Both the position numbers and the translations under genes were made by a program. From UBA940 sp031548515 (GTDB taxonomy: Bacteria; Bacteroidota; Bacteroidia; Bacteroidales; Rikenellaceae): a stretch of 64,000 bases of DNA. The stretch lies in the NCBI GenBank assembly GCA_031548515.1, contig JAVBRB010000033.1, positions 1 to 64,000 on the forward strand. The letters are read 5' to 3'. The notes under the pieces were generated by a model. That model worked only from the letters and a program-made list of their open reading frames with translations, ran no database searches and was not told the DNA's origin. Numbering within the stretch: position 1 is the first letter of the stretch; every line of letters starts with the position of its first letter. Shown here one piece after another: positions 63,424-64,000 of the stretch.

Positions 63424-63602
63424 TAAAAAAGCGTGGCATTCAGTAAACCCCATAACCGGCTCTGGCAAGCCTTGCGAGAAGAATACGTCATACCACGCCA
63501 TATCTATCCAGATGGAAATATAGTGCGCCATACCGTTTTCCCCGCAAATTGAACCGCCAGATTCGTTATGAGAACAGTATTTTGCCGATCAATCAGGATC
63601 GG
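63424..63602 (-). ncRNA. Candidate structured non-coding RNA
   Basis: On the leftward strand an exact -7 element TATCTTTG (63608-63615) is followed, about 6 nt later, by a hairpin GCCGATC/GATCGGC (63584-63603). The region ends with a stem ATACCACGC/GCGTGGCAT (63490-63498 with 63431-63439, one wobble) followed by six T, as in an intrinsic terminator. The implied RNA is about 180 nt. A 46-codon frame inside has no clear coding character. A 6S-like RNA or a sigma-gene leader with attenuation are alternatives; the family was not recognised. Confidence 0.45.
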
Positions 63603-63607
63603 CGGGA

Positions 63608-63615
63608 CAAAGATA
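63608..63615 (-). promoter_or_regulatory. -7 element of candidate ncRNA
   Basis: Exact TATCTTTG on the leftward strand. No TTTG at 19-21 nt; the -33 area is T-rich. Confidence 0.5.
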
Positions 63616-63741
63616 CGGAATCTTTGATAAAAAAGAATCTAAAAACTTTATTTGCTTGATTGTGATTGTTTTACGAAATAAAAAGAGCCTCTCAAGTGGG
63701 TTGGGAGGCATCGCCGGGGTTTATTAAGTGGGACGCTGAAT

Positions 63742-64000
63742 CTATATCGTGCCGGTTCCGGCAGGCAGGAGGATATCCACACCGGCTTCGCCGAATATCA
63801 TGTCGAATCTTTTCTGCATTGCGGCCTCTTTCACGTCTGCGTTATCGCCGTCGAAAAGCCATTCTATGACTTTCCCATGGAGTTCCTCGCCGAAATCGCT
63901 CTCGAAGTACATGTCGATGATCTTTTCGGTCATCCTTTTTTTCATGTCCAGGAGTCTTTCGGTACCGAACGAAGAAACATCGGCTTCAAATATGTTGTCT
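63742..64000 (-). CDS. FecR-N-terminus-like protein, 5' end outside window
   Basis: The frame is open to the window edge, so the in-frame ATG at 63945 is probably internal; 85 residues are visible. MTEKIIDMYFESDFGEELHG, KVIEWLFDGD and KEAAMQKRFDMIFG match the layout and several residues of the 94-residue protein at 62133-62417 (KMVDMFFE, FLEWLE, KEAAMERKFNEII). No membrane segment follows, so this is again a stand-alone homologue of the cytoplasmic FecR segment or a remnant of a larger gene. Confidence 0.6.
   Translation of the reverse strand, partial: DNIFEADVSSFGTERLLDMKKRMTEKIIDMYFESDFGEELHGKVIEWLFDGDNADVKEAAMQKRFDMIFGEAGVDILLPAGTGTI

Larger units (their letters stand above)
63208..63741. 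other. Intergenic region upstream of the sigma gene
   Basis: 534 bases. 63424-63602 holds the candidate non-coding RNA. 63230-63420 is the probable promoter/leader area of the sigma gene, with an AAGCGCTT palindrome near 63239; no TAnnTTTG was fixed there. Confidence 0.55.

Noticed and set aside
63394..63531. 46-codon open frame in the candidate RNA
   Set aside because: No clear ribosome site and the frame runs through the terminator-like stem; kept only as an alternative to the RNA.

Overview
The window looks like chromosomal DNA of a Bacteroidota bacterium, most likely an Alistipes-like member of the Rikenellaceae (the genus is an inference). The evidence is: several exact or near-exact copies of the Bacteroidota -7 promoter element TAnnTTTG (two with TTTG 20 nt upstream), type V (Mfa1/Mfa2) fimbrial genes, a GH97 glycosidase, FecI/FecR-type regulation, lipoproteins with relaxed lipoboxes, and TatA/TatC without a TatB gene.

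1-8.5 kb: the end of rplU and rpmA, a PepSY-like periplasmic protein, an OmpR-type two-component pair, thrA (aspartokinase-homoserine dehydrogenase) abutting a LysM/M23 peptidase, and a GT4 glycosyltransferase. 8.5-21.5 kb: housekeeping metabolism (C69 dipeptidase, YggS, guaD, a dihydroorotate dehydrogenase-like protein, an AraC regulator, purD, metX, rnhB, a proC-proB-proA operon). 22-29 kb: eno, three small lipoproteins, asd, a class A penicillin-binding protein. 29-36 kb: a TetR-controlled tripartite RND efflux operon ending in a small PG0541-type protein. 36-45 kb: ispF-recN, nitroreductase, tatA-tatC, ilvA, and a GH97 plus Gfo/Idh pair. 45-51 kb: cytochrome c maturation genes (CcsA, ResB) and a three-gene unit encoding an exported TIM-barrel protein, a Tat-type Gfo/Idh lipoprotein and a fusion of a four-haem NapC/NirT cytochrome with a SUMF1 domain. 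51-63.2 kb: one long leftward fimbrial unit that starts with an ECF sigma factor and FecR and continues through an STN-DUF3575 barrel protein, DUF3868/OmpA-like protein, Mfa1-like fimbrillin, Mfa2-like anchor and two large tip adhesins.

The most notable systems are: (a) the fimbrial unit, where an STN signalling domain sits on a fimbrial assembly protein next to a FecI/FecR pair, together with stand-alone proteins resembling the FecR N-terminus; (b) the periplasmic sugar-oxidoreductase/multihaem cytochrome-SUMF1 unit beside its own cytochrome c maturation genes; (c) three families of short structured intergenic repeats whose paired arms change in a compensating way between copies; and (d) a possible ~180-nt non-coding RNA at 63.4-63.6 kb. 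No tRNA, rRNA, CRISPR array or insertion sequence was seen.
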